Source: Nonomuraea antri (GTDB lineage: Bacteria > Actinomycetota > Actinomycetes > Streptosporangiales > Streptosporangiaceae). From it: 42,647 nucleotides of DNA. The notes beneath the pieces were generated by a model. The model was not told where the DNA came from and did not search any database. It saw only the letters and a list, made by a program, of their open reading frames with translations. Below are positions 7,113 to 16,022 of this stretch, in pieces (positions within the stretch are counted from its first letter, which is position 1; the number at the start of each line of letters is the position of its first letter). The position numbers were made by a program, and so were the translations under genes. The stretch covers positions 1-42,647 of the forward strand of contig NZ_JABCPZ010000079.1 of assembly GCF_013283785.1 (NCBI RefSeq), given 5' to 3'.

Positions 7113-7678
7113 GGGTTCACCTCGTAGTCGTGGGGTACGCGGTCCTGGTGCTCTGCGGCTATGGCGGCCAGATCGCCGTGCTGGGCGAAGTGCTCCATGT
7201 TCACCTCGATGAACAACGCCGCCGCGCGCACGGCGACCGGGCCGTCGGGGGCGTCTACACGCCCCTCTGCCTCAAGGTACGCCTTCCTGCCCGAGATCCC
7301 GTTGCACCAGGCACGCAGGTGGAGTGTCGTGCCCACGGGAACGGGGAGAAGGTAGTCGGTCTCCAGGCGTCCTGTCACATACGGCTTGTGGAACAGCCAG
7401 ACGGACATTCCGATGACCTCGTCCATCGCGGCCGCCAGCACGCCGCCGTGCGCCAGACCCGGCGCCCCCTGGTGAGACTCGCCGACCGTGAACCGCGCCT
7501 CGACCGTGGTGCCGTCGGGGGTGACGGCGTTGAGGTGCAGGCCGGTCGGGTGGTCGGCGCCGCAGCCGAAGCAGCGGCTGTAGTGGGAGCCAAGCGCGCT
7601 GCCCGGCGGGGGCGCGTTGAGGTGCGCCTTGGGCTGGTCGGCCCCCGGCGGCGGGGTGGTCAGGGAGGAACGAGTCAC
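7109..7678 (-). CDS. PaaI-like hot-dog fold thioesterase
   Basis: This 189-residue protein has a single hot-dog domain after a Pro-rich N-terminus. CFGCGADHPTGLHL is typical of this PaaI-family subgroup. GAPGLAHGGVLAAAMDEVIG is the central helix with the conserved HGG and the acidic residue presumed to act in acyl-CoA thioester hydrolysis. GTG at 7678 is used; the ribosome site is weak. The gene lies between the AI-2E transporter gene (11 bp) and dut (4-nt overlap), in one transcription unit. It is distinct from the paaI of the phenylacetate locus. The CoA substrate is unknown. Confidence 0.87.
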   Translation of the reverse strand: MTRSSLTTPPPGADQPKAHLNAPPPGSALGSHYSRCFGCGADHPTGLHLNAVTPDGTTVEARFTVGESHQGAPGLAHGGVLAAAMDEVIGMSVWLFHKPYVTGRLETDYLLPVPVGTTLHLRAWCNGISGRKAYLEAEGRVDAPDGPVAVRAAALFIEVNMEHFAQHGDLAAIAAEHQDRVPHDYEVNP

Positions 7679-7689
7679 GGGTGACGAGG

Positions 7690-8913
7690 TTACTCGGTAT
7701 CGGGCCGACGTCCGTCCTCGACGCTCTTTCCCGCGCCGGCGGGCGCGGGTTCCTCCCGTTCGTTCCGGTCCTCGCGCGCTTCCAGAGCCTCCGGGGCCTC
7801 ATCGGACGGCGGCCCCGGCTCTTCTGCGGGGGGCTGGTCGTCGGCGGGCGGTGGCAGGGCGGGCGGTTTGTGCCTGAGCTCGGGCAGCGCCCGGTAGATC
7901 ACCGCCGCCACCGGGACGGCGACGGCCGCGCCCGCGATTCCGGCCAGGATGCCGCCGATGGCCAGCACCAGGATGATCGCCAGCGGGTGGAAGTTGAGCG
8001 CCCGCCCCACGATCAGCGGCTGCAGCACGTGGTTCTCCAGCTGCTGCTCCACGACGAGGATGCCGAGGAAGATCAGCGCGTAGACCAGGCCCCGCGCGCC
8101 CAGCGTGACCAGGGTGGCGACGGTGCCGGCGAAGAAGATGCCGACGATCGGGATGAAGCTGGCGAAGAAGATCAGCACCGCCAGCGGCGCCCACAGTGGC
8201 ACGCCCATGCCGGCCAGCACGATGCCCATGATCACCCCGTGCACGGCGGCCACCGCGACGGTCCCCTGGACGTAGTGGGACAACGTGGTCCACGCGGCCC
8301 GCCCGGCCCTGTCGACCCTGGGCGCGACGTCGCCGAACCCCTTGAGGAACCAGGACCAGATCCGGTCGCCGTCTTTGAGCAGGAAGAACGTCACGAACAG
8401 CAGCAGCACGATGGAGGCCAGCACCTCGACGGCCACGGCGCCGGCCGTCAGCACGGTACCGGTGATCGCGTTGCGCTGGGTGTTGACCATGTTGGCCAGC
8501 TCGTTGACGTAGCCGGTGATCTGGGCTTCCTTGAGGTGCAGCGGCCCGGTGATCAACCAGTTCTGGACGTCTTCCGCGGTGGACTTCACCTGGTCGACCA
8601 GGTTGGGGAACTCCTCGGACGCCCGGACGCCGACCAGCCACCCGGTGCCCACGATCACGGTCAGGGCGACCAGCATGGTGATCCAGGTGGCGTAGATCGG
8701 GCGCATGCCGGCCCGGCGCAGCCTGTTGGTCAGCGGGAACAGCAGCGCGGTCAGCAGCAGCGCGATCGCCACGGGCAACGCCACGAAGGTGAGCCTGGCG
8801 ATCACCTGGACGAAGAAGTAGACGACCACGCCGACGAGGATCAGGCACACGCACCATGCGGCCATCTTGGCCAGCACGGGCGGCACGAGCTTGGTGGGGC
8901 GGTCGGTCAGCAC
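7690..8913 (-). CDS. AI-2E family transporter (permease)
   Basis: The 407-residue protein is an integral membrane protein with about eight hydrophobic segments. The long hydrophilic stretch after the third (VDQVKSTAEDVQNWLI) is typical of the AI-2E/PerM family, named for autoinducer-2 export in E. coli TqsA. The conserved C-terminal region includes HYVQGTVAVAAVHGVIMGI, PIVGIFFAGTVATLV and QQLENHVLQPLIVGRAL. A charged Pro/Glu tail of about 55 residues ends the protein. I chose GTG 8913 because it gives a normal family N-terminus; ATG 8865 is an alternative, and neither has a strong ribosome site. Its promoter region holds a 23-bp triple repeat. Actual substrates of such permeases are often unrelated to AI-2. 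Confidence 0.85.
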   Translation of the reverse strand: MLTDRPTKLVPPVLAKMAAWCVCLILVGVVVYFFVQVIARLTFVALPVAIALLLTALLFPLTNRLRRAGMRPIYATWITMLVALTVIVGTGWLVGVRASEEFPNLVDQVKSTAEDVQNWLITGPLHLKEAQITGYVNELANMVNTQRNAITGTVLTAGAVAVEVLASIVLLLFVTFFLLKDGDRIWSWFLKGFGDVAPRVDRAGRAAWTTLSHYVQGTVAVAAVHGVIMGIVLAGMGVPLWAPLAVLIFFASFIPIVGIFFAGTVATLVTLGARGLVYALIFLGILVVEQQLENHVLQPLIVGRALNFHPLAIILVLAIGGILAGIAGAAVAVPVAAVIYRALPELRHKPPALPPPADDQPPAEEPGPPSDEAPEALEAREDRNEREEPAPAGAGKSVEDGRRPDTE

Positions 8914-9000
8914 GTAGTAAAGCCTGGCACGTCCGGAGCCCGGATGCGCGCCGATAAACGTTCGGCCTTCGGCCGCGAGTACGCCCGCCGTGAAACGCCG

Positions 9001-9069
9001 CGATCCGGACACCGCAAACACCACGATCCGGACACCGGAAGCGCCGCGATCCGAACCCCGGACGCGCGG
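9001..9069. repeat. Three tandem copies of a 23-bp repeat
   Basis: Copies start at 9001, 9024 and 9047. The first 14 bases (CGATCCGGACACCG) are identical in the first two copies and differ at two positions in the third; the last nine bases vary. The array lies in the 235-bp region between the divergent AI-2E and DUF6351 genes, about 80 bp before the latter's start. A repeated protein-binding site and a replication-slippage product are both possible. A small hairpin, CGGCC-TTC-GGCCG, lies nearby at 8963-8975. Confidence 0.7.
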
Positions 9070-9148
9070 CAGCCCGGACCCGGGAAACGTGGCGGCGGCG
9101 GAAGATCGGGTCTGGGCAAGGTCCCCGCCGCGTGTCACCGTCGTCGTC

Positions 9149-11302
9149 ATGAAGGCTGTGGCGGTCCTCATCATGCTCGCGAGCCTCATCGCGGCGCCCG
9201 CTCCCGCGTCCGCCTCACGCGCAGGCCTGGCGCTCGAGGTGCTCTCCAGCCGTCCCGACCAGGTCAGCGGCGGCGACGCGCTGATCAGGGTCCGGGCGGA
9301 CCACGCCGCCAGGCTCACGGTGACACGCAACGGCGAGGACGTCACCGCCGTCTTCGCGCCCGACCCCGGCGGACGCACCCGTACCGGGCTGGTGACCGGC
9401 CTGCGTGACGGCGACAACACGATCCAGGCGGTCGCCTGGCCGCACCGCAGGACGCTGCGGCTGCGCAACCACCCGGTCCAGGGCCCGATCTTCTCGGGCG
9501 CGCACCAGTACCCGTTCCTGTGCAAGACCGAGCGCGCCGGGCTGGGCCCGCCCGTGGTGGACAACCAGGACGGCCAGGGCTACCGGGTCGAGGGCGGCTG
9601 GAGCAGGGACTGCTTCGCCCCGGCGGTGACGGACCGGCTCTACCGGTCCACCGACGGCACGTTCAAGCCGATGCCCGCCGAGCGGCCGGCGGACCTGGCC
9701 ACGACCACGCTGCCCGACGGCCGCACGGTCGACTTCGTGGTCAGGCGAGAGCGCGGCGTGATCAACCGCTTCCTCTACTCGATCGCCGTGCTGGAGCAGG
9801 GCTACACCGGCCGGGCGCTCTACCGGTTCGACGGCGGCGTGGCGATCGGCCACGACCAGGGCACGCTGGGCGGCGGCGCGCTCGACCCGAACGGGCTGGG
9901 CCAGGGCTACGCGGTGCTGTACTCGTCGGGCACCCGCACCTCCACCCACTACAACCTGATCCTGGGCGGCGAGACGGCGCTCATGGTCAAGGAGCGGTTC
10001 ATCGAACGCCACGGCGTGCCGCTGTACACGGTCGGCGTGGGCGCCTCCGGCGGCGCGATCCAGCAGTACATCTACGGCCAGAACCTGGGCACGCGGGTCA
10101 TCGACGCGGCCATCCCCCAGTACTCCTATCCGGACATGGTCACCCAGACCATCCACGTCGGCGACTGCGAGCTGCTCGAACGTCACATGGACCACGATCC
10201 GCGCTGGGCCCGCTGGGACGAGAGAACCGCGCTGATCGGCATGAACGCCAGTGACACCGTGTTCAACCGCTACACCGGCAAGCCGGGCTCCACCGAGTGC
10301 GTGAACGGCTGGCGCGGGCTGACGCCGCTGTCGATGAACCCGCTGTGGACGTCCAACAACGACCCGGAGTGGCAGCGCATGGACCCGCCGGGCGTCAAGG
10401 ACACCGTGCAGTGGACGCACTGGGACGACCTGCGCAAGGTCTACGGCGTGGACGAATCCGGCTACGCCCGCTCCACCTGGGGCAACGAGGGCGTCCAGTA
10501 CGGGCTGGCGTCGCTGGTGAAGGGTGTCATCACGCCGGCCGAGTTCCTGGACGTCAACGCCAAGGCGGGCTCCTGGAAGGAGGCGAAGGACATGGTGCGG
10601 GAGGGCTGCCCGTTCGTCCCGTCCGCCTGCCCGGGCGACCTCGACCCGTGGAGCGCGCGCAACGCGCGCCTGGGTGACCCGGCGCCGCGCCGCACGGCCG
10701 ACCCCGTCGCGGTCAGGAACGTCATGCGCAGCGGCCTGGTGTTCACCGGCGACATCGACCTGCCGATCATCGACTGGCGGCACTACCTGGAAGAACAGCT
10801 CGACATGCACAACGCGCACCAGTCGTTCGCGTCCAGGCGGCGGATGCTGGACCACGACGGGCGGGCCGGCAACCAGGTCATCTGGTTCACCGACGCCCGT
10901 CCCGACGGCCCGCGCTTCGACCAGACGCCCGAGGCGCTGCGCGTGATGGACGCCTGGATGGCCAACATCCGCGCGACGCCGTGGCGCGGCGTGGCGGGCA
11001 ACAGGCCGCCCGAGGCGGTGGACCGGTGCTTCGCCACCGACGGCGGCCCGATCGCGGCCGGGCCCCACGTGTGGGACGGCGTGCTCGACGACCGGCCGCC
11101 CGGCGCCTGCACCGCCCGCTTCCCGCTGTACGGCACCTCGCGCACGGTGGCCGGCGGCCCGATCGCGGGCGGCGTGTACCAGTGCGGGCTCCAGCCGGTC
11201 GCCCGGGCGATCGCCCGCGGCCTGTACGGCTCCTGGCGCCCGTCGGCCGAGCAGCGGGCCAGGCTGGAGCAGATCTTCCCGACGGGGGTGTGCGACTACT
11301 GA
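9149..11302 (+). CDS. Secreted DUF6351 family protein, putative esterase/hydrolase
   Basis: This is a 717-residue exported protein. The first 24 residues form a signal peptide (a short MK start, hydrophobic core VAVLIMLASLIAAP, likely cleavage after ASA). The mature protein matches the DUF6351 family in its opening (HPVQGPIFSGAHQYPFLC), its central block and its C-terminal GGVYQCGLQPV. GVGASGGAIQQYIYGQN is a nucleophile-elbow-like motif with a candidate catalytic Ser, suggesting an alpha/beta hydrolase related to polyhydroxybutyrate-oligomer hydrolases; that relation is from memory. Many Cys suggest disulfides after export. The ATG at 9149 gives the signal peptide, though no ribosome site is visible. 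The 3' end overlaps the convergent MFS gene by 7 bp. Confidence 0.82.
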   Translation: MKAVAVLIMLASLIAAPAPASASRAGLALEVLSSRPDQVSGGDALIRVRADHAARLTVTRNGEDVTAVFAPDPGGRTRTGLVTGLRDGDNTIQAVAWPHRRTLRLRNHPVQGPIFSGAHQYPFLCKTERAGLGPPVVDNQDGQGYRVEGGWSRDCFAPAVTDRLYRSTDGTFKPMPAERPADLATTTLPDGRTVDFVVRRERGVINRFLYSIAVLEQGYTGRALYRFDGGVAIGHDQGTLGGGALDPNGLGQGYAVLYSSGTRTSTHYNLILGGETALMVKERFIERHGVPLYTVGVGASGGAIQQYIYGQNLGTRVIDAAIPQYSYPDMVTQTIHVGDCELLERHMDHDPRWARWDERTALIGMNASDTVFNRYTGKPGSTECVNGWRGLTPLSMNPLWTSNNDPEWQRMDPPGVKDTVQWTHWDDLRKVYGVDESGYARSTWGNEGVQYGLASLVKGVITPAEFLDVNAKAGSWKEAKDMVREGCPFVPSACPGDLDPWSARNARLGDPAPRRTADPVAVRNVMRSGLVFTGDIDLPIIDWRHYLEEQLDMHNAHQSFASRRRMLDHDGRAGNQVIWFTDARPDGPRFDQTPEALRVMDAWMANIRATPWRGVAGNRPPEAVDRCFATDGGPIAAGPHVWDGVLDDRPPGACTARFPLYGTSRTVAGGPIAGGVYQCGLQPVARAIARGLYGSWRPSAEQRARLEQIFPTGVCDY

Positions 11303-12555
11303 GCGGCAGCCGCGGGCAGCTCGCGCAGGGTCCGCAGCGGCGAGGTGAACACCCACAGGAACGCCAGGCAGCCACCACAGGCGGCGACCAGCAGCGCGTT
11401 CCTGATCCCGATCACCTCGCCGAGGATCCCGCCGAGCAGCCCGCCCAGCGGCAGCGTGCCCCAGACCAGGAAGCGCATGGTGGCGGTCATCCTGCCGAGC
11501 AGCGGCTCGGGCGTGACGGCCTGGCGGAAGCTGAGCTGAGTGACGTTGTAGACGACCACGCCGGCCCCGGCCGCGAACTCCTGCAGCGCCACCAGCGTCA
11601 GCCGCCAGTCCGCCGCGGCCCACGGCAGCAGGAACAGCAGCGGCGCGGGGACTGCGATGGCCAGCCAGATCGCCGGGCCCTGACCGATCCGGCGCGCCAG
11701 CGGCCCGGCGGCGAACGCCCCGGCCAGCCCACCGAGCCCGCCTGCGGCCATGAGCAGCCCGATCGTGCCGGGCGCCAGCCCGAGCTCCCTGGCCAGCAGC
11801 AGCAGGATCATCGGCTGGGCCATGGCGGAGAACAGGTTCGCGGTGGCCGTGCAGCCGGCGATCCTGCGCAGCAGCCGGTGCCCGAGCACGAACCGCAGCC
11901 CCTCGCCGATCTCCCTGCCCAGCCGCACGCGCCCGCTGCCCGGCCCCACGAGGTCGCCCGGACGAGTGCGCGGCTCCGGCCGGCGGATGCGGCCCAGGCA
12001 CAGGGCCGACCAGGCGAATCCGCCCACGGTGGCGGCCAGCGCGAACGGCGCGCCGAGCACCTGAACCAGGTATCCGCCCGCGCCGGGCCCGCCGAGCTGG
12101 GCCACCGTGCGCACCACCTCCAGCGCCGAGTTGGCGCCGACCAGGCCGTCCCTGGCCACCAGGTGCGGCAGGTAGCTCTGGTAGGCCACGTCGAAGAACA
12201 CGGTGCACGCCCCGAGCAGCACCGCCACCACGTACAGCTGGGGCATGGTCAGCGCGTCCAGCCCCCAGGCGACGGGGACGGAGGCCAGCGCGAGCGCCCG
12301 GCCGAGATCGCTGACGACCATGACCGCGCGCTTGCTCAGCCGGTCGACCAGGGCGCCCGCGGGCAGCCCGATGACCACGAACGCGAGCGTCTGGCACATG
12401 GCCAGCACGCCGACCTCGGCCGGCGAGGCCCGCAGCGCCGTCACCGCCGCCAGGGGCAGCGCGAGCATGAGGATCTGGGCGCCGACCTGGCTGGCGGTGT
12501 CGCCGAGGAAGAGCAGCCTGAAGTCACGCAGGCGCAGCAGTGCGGAAATCCTCAC
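11296..12555 (-). CDS. MFS transporter (putative drug exporter)
   Basis: This 419-residue protein has about twelve hydrophobic segments. The N-terminus LLRLRDFRLLFLGDTASQVGAQI is characteristic of the enterobactin-exporter/macrolide-efflux-like MFS group. The loop between helices 2 and 3 (GLPAGALVDRLSKRAVMVVSD) is the family's motif A, and the middle loop carries a long basic stretch. Export by proton antiport is presumed; the substrate is unknown. Translation starts at GTG 12555. The gene diverges from an ArsR-like regulator with a perfect operator-like repeat between them, so induction by a ligand of that regulator is likely. Confidence 0.88.
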   Translation of the reverse strand: MRISALLRLRDFRLLFLGDTASQVGAQILMLALPLAAVTALRASPAEVGVLAMCQTLAFVVIGLPAGALVDRLSKRAVMVVSDLGRALALASVPVAWGLDALTMPQLYVVAVLLGACTVFFDVAYQSYLPHLVARDGLVGANSALEVVRTVAQLGGPGAGGYLVQVLGAPFALAATVGGFAWSALCLGRIRRPEPRTRPGDLVGPGSGRVRLGREIGEGLRFVLGHRLLRRIAGCTATANLFSAMAQPMILLLLARELGLAPGTIGLLMAAGGLGGLAGAFAAGPLARRIGQGPAIWLAIAVPAPLLFLLPWAAADWRLTLVALQEFAAGAGVVVYNVTQLSFRQAVTPEPLLGRMTATMRFLVWGTLPLGGLLGGILGEVIGIRNALLVAACGGCLAFLWVFTSPLRTLRELPAAAAQ

Positions 12556-12571
12556 GAGCAGAGGCTCACGT

Positions 12572-12595
12572 ACCGATTGATAAAAGTCAATCGGT
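12572..12595. promoter_or_regulatory. Operator-like inverted repeat ACCGATTGA-N6-TCAATCGGT
   Basis: Nine-base perfect arms (12572-12580 and 12587-12595) flank an AT-rich six-base spacer TAAAAG. It lies in the 65-bp region between the divergent MFS and ArsR-like genes. Its size and dyad symmetry suit a winged-helix dimer. The AT-rich centre in an otherwise GC-rich region marks it as a likely promoter and operator for both genes. Confidence 0.75.
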
Positions 12596-12620
12596 TGTGG
12601 ACGCGTTATGGTGACCCGGC

Positions 12621-13121
12621 ATGGGGATCCAACGCCGTCCCGCCACCGAGGCCGAGGCCCGCGCGCTCGCCTCGGCCGTCCGGCTGCGCGTCCTGCGGCT
12701 GTGCCTGGACCGGGCGCTGACCAACAAGGAGATCGCCGAACGCCTCGGCGCGAACCCGGCCACGATCCTGCACCACGTGCGCAAGCTGGTGGCCACCGGC
12801 TTCCTGGCCGCCGAGCCGAGCCGGCCCGGCCCGCGCGGCTCCACCGAGATCCCCTACCGGGCCACCGGCAAGTCGTGGCAGCTCGACGTGGGCGAGAGCC
12901 ACGACGCCATGCTGGAGGCGTTCCTGCAGGAGGTCAGGCTCGCCGAGGCGAAGCAGACCGACTTCACCAGGCTCGGGCTGTGGCTGGACGACGCCGAACG
13001 CGCCGAGCTGCTGGCCCGGCTGCACGAGGTGCTTGAGGACTTCCGCACCCGCGAGAGGTCGGCGGACGGCGAGGCGTATTCGCTGTTCCTCGCCGTCCAC
13101 CGGGACATCTCACGCGACTAG
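12621..13121 (+). CDS. ArsR-like winged helix-turn-helix regulator
   Basis: This 166-residue DNA-binding protein has its winged helix in the first half. ASAVRLRVLRLCLDRALTNKEIAERLG and NPATILHHVRKLVATGFL form the scaffold helix and helix-turn-helix, followed by a wing (PRGSTEIPYRATGKSW). The C-terminal half is helical and may form the dimer or ligand part; no metal-binding Cys cluster is seen. It probably represses the divergent MFS gene and itself through the repeat at 12572-12595. ATG 12621 has no ribosome site, and TTATGG at 12607-12612 could be a -10 giving a near-leaderless message. The end overlaps valS by 4 bp, convergently. Confidence 0.87.
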   Translation: MGIQRRPATEAEARALASAVRLRVLRLCLDRALTNKEIAERLGANPATILHHVRKLVATGFLAAEPSRPGPRGSTEIPYRATGKSWQLDVGESHDAMLEAFLQEVRLAEAKQTDFTRLGLWLDDAERAELLARLHEVLEDFRTRERSADGEAYSLFLAVHRDISRD

Positions 13122-15658
13122 GACGCGGGCGGCTCGTCCTGGAGCTCGACCGCCACGGTCAGCGTGCCGGCGGCGCCGTCGAGCACGAACTCCTCGACGT
13201 TGCCCGCCGCGCACAGGTCGTCCTGCGCCTGGCGCACCAGCTCCAGCTCGGGACCCGAGACGGTCAGCCGCGAGACCTCCGCCCGCATCGACAGCTTCGA
13301 CGCGGACTTGGCCTTGCGCACCTGGCGCAGCACCTCGGAGGCGACGGTCAGCACGGCCGGGTCGCCGGTGCCGCGCTCGGGCGCCGGCCAGGCGGCCCGG
13401 TGCACCGAGCCGTCGCGCCACCAGGACCAGACCTCCTCGGTCACGAACGGCAGGAACGGCGCGAACAGCCGCAGCAGCACGTCGAGCGCCCGGCGCAGCG
13501 CCGCGTGCGCGGAGGCCGCACCCGGGCCCGATTCGTACGCCCTGGCCTTGACCAGCTCCAGGTAGTCGTCGCAGAACGCCCAGAAGAAGCGCTCGATGAC
13601 CTCGACGGCCCTGGTGTGGTCGTAGGACTCGAACGCCTCGGTGGCCTCGCGCGTCATGTCGGCCAGGGCCGCCAGCATGGCCAGGTCGAGCGGCTCGGTG
13701 ACGTGGTCCGGCCCAGGGTCGTCGCTCTCGGCCAGCCCGAGCACGAACTTCGACGCGTTGAGCACCTTGATCGCCAGGCGTCGCCCGATCTTGAGCTGCC
13801 CCACGTCGAAGGCGGTGTCGACGCCGTAGCGCCCGTTGGCCGCCCAGTAGCGGACCGCGTCGGAGCCGTGCTGCTCCAGCAGGTCCATCGGGGTGACCAC
13901 GTTGCCCTTGGACTTGGACATCTTCTTGCGGTCGGGGTCGAGGATCCATCCGGAGATGGCCACGTCGCTCCACGGCAGGCTGCCGAACTCCAGGTGCGAG
14001 CGCACGACGGTGGCGAACAGCCAGGTGCGGATGATCTCGTGCGACTGCGGCCGCAGGTCGGCCGGGAACACCCGCCGGTAGAGATCGTCATCGCTGGCCC
14101 ACCGGCCGGCGATCTGCGGCGTCAGCGACGAGGTGGCCCAGGTGTCCATCACGTCGGGGTCGGCCGCGAAACCGCCGGGCTTGCCGCGCTGGTCCTCGGT
14201 GTAGCCGTCGGGCACGTCGGACGACGGGTCGACGGGCAGCAGGTCTTCTGACGGCGTGATCGGCGCGTCGTGGACCGGCTGGCCGGACTCGTCGAGCGGG
14301 TACCAGACGGGGAACGGCACGCCGAAGAAGCGCTGGCGCGAGATCAGCCAGTCGCCGCTCAGGCCCTCGACCCAGTTGTCGTAACGCACCCGCATGTGCG
14401 GCGGGTGCCAGTCGAGCTCGCGCCCGCGCTCCAGCAGCCGCTCGCGCAGCGCGGCGTCGCGGCCGCCGTTGCGGATGTACCACTGGCGGGTGGTGACGAT
14501 CTCCAGCGGCTTGTCGCCGCGCTCGTAGAACTTCACCGTCCGCTGCACCGGGCGCGGGTCGCCCACCAGGTCGCCGGACTCGCGCAGCAGCTCCACGATC
14601 CGCTCGCGGGCGCTGTGCACGGTCTTGCCGGCCAGCTCCTTGTACGGCTCGGCGTCGACGCCGTCGGGCGGCTCGGGCAGCAGCCTGCCGTCCCAGCCGA
14701 TGACCGGCCGGGTGGGCAGGTGCAGCTCACGCCACCAGGTGACGTCGGTGACGTCGCCGAACGTGCAGATCATCGCGATGCCGGTGCCCTTGTCGGGTTC
14801 GGCCAGGTGGTGGGCCAGCACCGGCACCTCGACGCCGAACAGCGGCGTCAGCACCGACGTGCCGAACAGCGGCTTGTACCGCTCGTCGTCGGGGTGGGCG
14901 ACCAGCGCCACGCAGGCGGGGATCAGCTCGGGCCTGGTGGTCTCGATCAGGACCAGGCCCTGCTCGCCGTAGAAGGAGATCTTGTGGAAGGCGCCGGGCC
15001 ACTCCCGGTCCTCCAGCTCGGCCTGGGCCACGGCGGTGCGGTACGTGACGTCCCACAAGGTCGGGGCCTCGGCCAGGTACGCCTCGCCCCGGCCCAGGTT
15101 GCGCAGGAACGCCCGCTGCGAGACCGCCCGCGACTCGTCGCTGATCGTGGTGTAGAGCAGCGACCAGTCGACCGACAGGCCGACCCGCCGCCACACCTCC
15201 TCGAACGCCTGCTCGTCGACGGCGGTCAACCGGTGGCAGAGCTCGACGAAGTTCCGCCGCGAAATGGAGACCTCACGTTTGCCGGGCTTCTCCGGTGGAA
15301 CGAAGTCGGGGTCATAAGGCAACGACGGGTCGCAGCGCACGCCGTAGACGTTCTGCACCCGCCGCTCGGTGGGCAGGCCGTTGTCGTCCCAGCCGATGGG
15401 ATAGAAGACCGACTTGCCGATCATCCGCTGGTAGCGGGCCATGATGTCGGTGTGGGTGAAGGAGAAGACGTGACCGACGTGCAGGGAGCCGGACACGGTC
15501 GGCGGCGGCGTGTCGATCGAGTAGACCTGCTCACGCGGCTTCGACCGGTCGAACCGGTAGGTGCCCTCCTGCTCCCAACGCGCTACCCATACCTGCTCCA
15601 AGCCGTCGAGAGTCGGTTTTTCCGGCATGGGCGCATGGCGTAGTCGCTGTTGAGTCAT
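13118..15658 (-). CDS. valS: Valyl-tRNA synthetase
   Basis: ValS is a class Ia synthetase that charges tRNA-Val and edits mischarged Thr. The 846 residues show the ATP-binding HIGH-type motif as GSLHVGHVF near residue 60 and KMSKSKGN near residue 577. The connective editing domain lies between them (for example LVLIETTRPELIPACVALVAHPDDERY), with the anticodon-binding domain after. WDDNGLPTERRVQNVYGV is the form typical of actinobacterial ValS. Length is normal. ATG 15658 is the start. A T-box leader is not evident in the short (79 bp) upstream region shared with the divergent DUF4235 gene. Confidence 0.96.
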   Translation of the reverse strand: MTQQRLRHAPMPEKPTLDGLEQVWVARWEQEGTYRFDRSKPREQVYSIDTPPPTVSGSLHVGHVFSFTHTDIMARYQRMIGKSVFYPIGWDDNGLPTERRVQNVYGVRCDPSLPYDPDFVPPEKPGKREVSISRRNFVELCHRLTAVDEQAFEEVWRRVGLSVDWSLLYTTISDESRAVSQRAFLRNLGRGEAYLAEAPTLWDVTYRTAVAQAELEDREWPGAFHKISFYGEQGLVLIETTRPELIPACVALVAHPDDERYKPLFGTSVLTPLFGVEVPVLAHHLAEPDKGTGIAMICTFGDVTDVTWWRELHLPTRPVIGWDGRLLPEPPDGVDAEPYKELAGKTVHSARERIVELLRESGDLVGDPRPVQRTVKFYERGDKPLEIVTTRQWYIRNGGRDAALRERLLERGRELDWHPPHMRVRYDNWVEGLSGDWLISRQRFFGVPFPVWYPLDESGQPVHDAPITPSEDLLPVDPSSDVPDGYTEDQRGKPGGFAADPDVMDTWATSSLTPQIAGRWASDDDLYRRVFPADLRPQSHEIIRTWLFATVVRSHLEFGSLPWSDVAISGWILDPDRKKMSKSKGNVVTPMDLLEQHGSDAVRYWAANGRYGVDTAFDVGQLKIGRRLAIKVLNASKFVLGLAESDDPGPDHVTEPLDLAMLAALADMTREATEAFESYDHTRAVEVIERFFWAFCDDYLELVKARAYESGPGAASAHAALRRALDVLLRLFAPFLPFVTEEVWSWWRDGSVHRAAWPAPERGTGDPAVLTVASEVLRQVRKAKSASKLSMRAEVSRLTVSGPELELVRQAQDDLCAAGNVEEFVLDGAAGTLTVAVELQDEPPAS

Positions 15659-15737
15659 GCCTCCTTATGGTACGGCTTCGGGGGCACTCGAATCGGTAGA
15701 GACTAGTGTTCGTTACATAGGGGAAGGAGAGATCGGG

Positions 15738-16022
15738 ATGGCGGATGAGAAGCCCGACGTCGCCTGGCGGGTGATCGGCGGACTGGTCGGCCTGGCGACC
15801 GCCTGGGGGGCACGCAAGATCCTCGGGTTCGTCTGGGTCAAGGCGACCGGCAAGGAGCCGCCGGTCGACACAGACTCACCCGAGGTCAGCATGGGTGAGG
15901 CGATCGGTTACGCGGTGGTCATGGGTGTGGGCATGTCCGTGGCGCAGATCGTGGTCAACCGGACCGCCAAGAAGCGCTACGACGCGTGGCGGGCTGTGAA
16001 GCAGGTGACTCCAGGGCGGTGA
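15738..16022 (+). CDS. DUF4235 family small membrane protein
   Basis: This 94-residue protein has two hydrophobic segments: one near residues 10-33 (VIGGLVGLATAWGARKILGFVWV) and one near 53-72 (AIGYAVVMGVGMSVAQIVV). The acidic/Pro linker between them and the Lys/Arg C-terminus are typical of DUF4235, an actinobacterial family of unknown function. ATG 15738 follows a strong GGGAAGGAGAGATC ribosome site. It diverges from valS. Its last 68 bp overlap the 3' end of otsA on the opposite strand. Confidence 0.85.
   Translation: MADEKPDVAWRVIGGLVGLATAWGARKILGFVWVKATGKEPPVDTDSPEVSMGEAIGYAVVMGVGMSVAQIVVNRTAKKRYDAWRAVKQVTPGR

Noticed and set aside
7681..9408. 575-codon plus-strand frame opposite the AI-2E gene
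   Set aside because: The opposite strand encodes a recognisable membrane protein; this frame gives His/Gln/Asp-rich low-complexity sequence with no known domain.
9215..12397. A very long open frame on the minus strand (over 1,000 codons) across the DUF6351 and MFS region
   Set aside because: It is antisense to DUF6351 and out of frame with the MFS gene. Its translation is Arg/Gly/Ala-rich noise, as expected from GC-biased third positions.
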